Source: JBIOUF01 sp044866695 | GTDB lineage: Bacteria > Actinomycetota > Actinomycetes > Propionibacteriales > Nocardioidaceae | Length of the DNA stretch: 41,434 nt | Direction: 5' to 3' | NCBI GenBank assembly: GCA_044866695.1 | Contig: JBIOUF010000034.1 | Coordinates: 1 to 41,434 of the forward strand | Shown here: in pieces, positions 40,286-41,434 of the stretch | Numbering within the stretch: position 1 is the first letter of the stretch | Layout: every line of letters starts with the position of its first letter | Program-made: the position numbers and the translations under genes | Notes under the pieces: generated by a model | What the model was told of the DNA's origin: nothing | Seen by the model: the letters and a program-made list of their open reading frames with translations, nothing else | Database searches by the model: none

Positions 40286-41383
40286 ATGCCCTCCCTTCGT
40301 ACTCGTCAGGTCCTCACCGGACTTGCCGGACTCGCCGGCGCCGCCGGCATCATCGCCCCCGCCTTCCCGGCCCAGGCCGCGGGCCCGGTCGACGCCGCCG
40401 TCCAGGCAGCCGCGGGCAGCACGGTCACGACCGACACCGCGATCCGGTACGCCGGCCTGGGCGCCGCGGCCAACCACGTCACGGTCTCCGGCTTCGGCCC
40501 CGACCGGTTCCTGCTGACCGACACTCTTCCGATCCAGGCCGGCACCGGCTGCGCGGCCCAGACCGTTCCGGCCGGCCTCTTCGGCGTCGTCTGCCGGGCC
40601 CCGGTCAACGCCGAGGGTGAGTTCGTGCGCTTCTTCGTCGACCTCGGCGCCGGCAGCGACTCGGTCACCAACCTCGCGCCGGCATCGATGAGTGCCAAGG
40701 GCGGCGACGGGGACGACGTGATGACCGGCGGCTCGCTCGACGACGACTTCTCCGACAGCGCCGGCGCGAACGCCATCCGCGGCCGCAGCGGCGACGACCT
40801 GGTCGACACCAGCGGCAGCGTCGACCTGCTGGCCGACACCCTCGACGGCGGGCGGGGCGACGACAGCCTGTTCGCGGGCCGGTCGAAGGACCGGCTGGTC
40901 GGCGCCGGCGGCGACGACGACATGTCGGGCGGCCTCGGCGCCGACGAGATCGACGGTGGACCCGGGCATGACCACGCCAGCTACACCGACAGCGCGCACG
41001 GCTCGGTCCGTCTCTCGGTGAGCCTGGACGGGGTGGCCAACGACGGCCAGCTCCCGCTCGGCGGCACCAGCGAGGGAGACAACGTCTTGACCACCGTCGA
41101 GGACATCACCGGCAACGGCGGCCCGGACCTGCTGTTCGGCAGCACCGCGGACAACCGGCTGGTCGGCCTTGGCGGCAACGACTTCATCGAGGGGCTGGAC
41201 GGCGAGGACGAGCTCGAGGGGGACAGCGGCGCCGACTCGCTGTTCAGCAACACCTGGAAGACCGCCCTCAGCGACGGCGACGTGGACGTGGTGAACGGCG
41301 GCACGGACGCGCCCGACGAGTGCCGCATCTCGACGCTGGACAAGGACGTCGCGCTGGAGTGCGAGATCATCGACGTCACCTGA
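40286..41383 (+). CDS. Secreted RTX-type calcium-binding repeat protein
   Basis: 365 aa; ATG 40286 follows GAGAAAGG. A Sec signal peptide (TRQVLTGLAGLAGAAGIIAP, cleavage near AQAAG) precedes an N-terminal domain of unknown fold with two Cys (CAAQ, GVVCRAP). From about residue 137, glycine/aspartate nonapeptides repeat: AKGGDGDDVMTGG, RGRSGDDLVD, DGGRGDDSLFAG, GAGGDDDMSGGLGADEIDGG, NGGPDLLFG, GLGGNDFIEGLDGEDELEG. This is the calcium-binding beta-roll pattern. The end (CRISTLDKDVALECEIIDV) has two more Cys. It is likely a cell-surface or secreted protein folded by Ca2+. The RTX export machinery is not in the window, so Sec export is inferred. Confidence 0.9.
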   Translation: MPSLRTRQVLTGLAGLAGAAGIIAPAFPAQAAGPVDAAVQAAAGSTVTTDTAIRYAGLGAAANHVTVSGFGPDRFLLTDTLPIQAGTGCAAQTVPAGLFGVVCRAPVNAEGEFVRFFVDLGAGSDSVTNLAPASMSAKGGDGDDVMTGGSLDDDFSDSAGANAIRGRSGDDLVDTSGSVDLLADTLDGGRGDDSLFAGRSKDRLVGAGGDDDMSGGLGADEIDGGPGHDHASYTDSAHGSVRLSVSLDGVANDGQLPLGGTSEGDNVLTTVEDITGNGGPDLLFGSTADNRLVGLGGNDFIEGLDGEDELEGDSGADSLFSNTWKTALSDGDVDVVNGGTDAPDECRISTLDKDVALECEIIDVT

Positions 41384-41434
41384 CCGGCGGACCCAGGAGG
41401 GTCGCGGAGCGCCTGGTCGTCACGGGTGCCGGCG
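41384..41434. other. Window end, nothing recognised
   Basis: The last 51 bp carry no supported feature. Confidence 0.3.

Noticed and set aside
1..41434. tRNA, rRNA or intact insertion sequence
   Set aside because: No cloverleaf with a TTC arm, no rRNA-like stretch and no transposase motif were noticed by eye; a dedicated scan was not possible.

Overview
The window is very GC-rich, uses GTG as well as ATG starts, and shows several promoters where a TANNNT-like -10 box lies 6-7 nt before the start codon (leaderless mRNAs). With a partial F420/deazaflavin-type nitroreductase, MMPL transporters, a SARP/BTAD-type regulator and NB-ARC/LAL regulators, this points to an actinobacterium. A Nocardioides-like member of the Propionibacteriales is a plausible but unproven guess. 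It reads as chromosomal accessory sequence: many small regulator-plus-target modules, few housekeeping genes, no RNA genes, no CRISPR array, no intact insertion sequence, and several decayed gene fragments.

Layout. 1-3.4 kb: a partial Ddn-like reductase, a TetR-SDR pair (the TetR gene carries a 1-nt frameshift), a ketopantoate-reductase-like enzyme, and the decayed C-terminus of a DHA2-type MFS exporter. 3.4-9.4 kb: a Tat-exported amidohydrolase, then on the minus strand an ABC exporter (ATPase, FtsX-type permease) with a histidine kinase and a NarL/LuxR response regulator, joined by overlapping start/stop codons. The same palindrome stands before both the amidohydrolase and the ABC operon, so they probably form one regulon. 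9.5-12.5 kb: an HxlR regulator divergent from an NTF2-like protein and a BBE-type FAD oxidase. 13-15.8 kb: a DUF4386 membrane protein, an ABC-2 transporter and a collapsed MMPL remnant. 15.9-20 kb: a GAF-like fragment, DUF4260, SRPBCC-MarR with a clear operator/promoter, a LuxR regulator and a divergent membrane protein.

20.2-26.4 kb: an XRE-cupin regulator divergent from a thioredoxin-reductase-like flavoprotein, a small membrane protein and an MFS permease, followed by a large MalT-like LAL regulator. 26.5-33.5 kb: an operon of a small conserved protein, DUF4386, an unknown 115-aa protein and an MMPL transporter, then a BTAD/NB-ARC regulator. 33.5-37.1 kb (minus strand): a six-TM membrane protein, a DUF2306 protein, a GNAT fused to the same small domain found at 26.6 kb, and an EamA permease. 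37.2-41.4 kb: a second GAF-like fragment, a second MMPL transporter, an orphan MerR-type promoter with a 39-codon ORF, and a secreted RTX-repeat protein.

The most interesting signal is regulatory. The operons starting at 26593 (+) and 37043 (-) carry the same compound operator: three direct TCACC boxes with identical spacing (5 and 16 bp), the same ATGTGAT in the long spacer, and the same 10-bp distance to the -10 box. The two operons also share a protein domain. They look like one regulon controlled by a regulator encoded here, most likely the MalT-like LAL protein next to the first operator.
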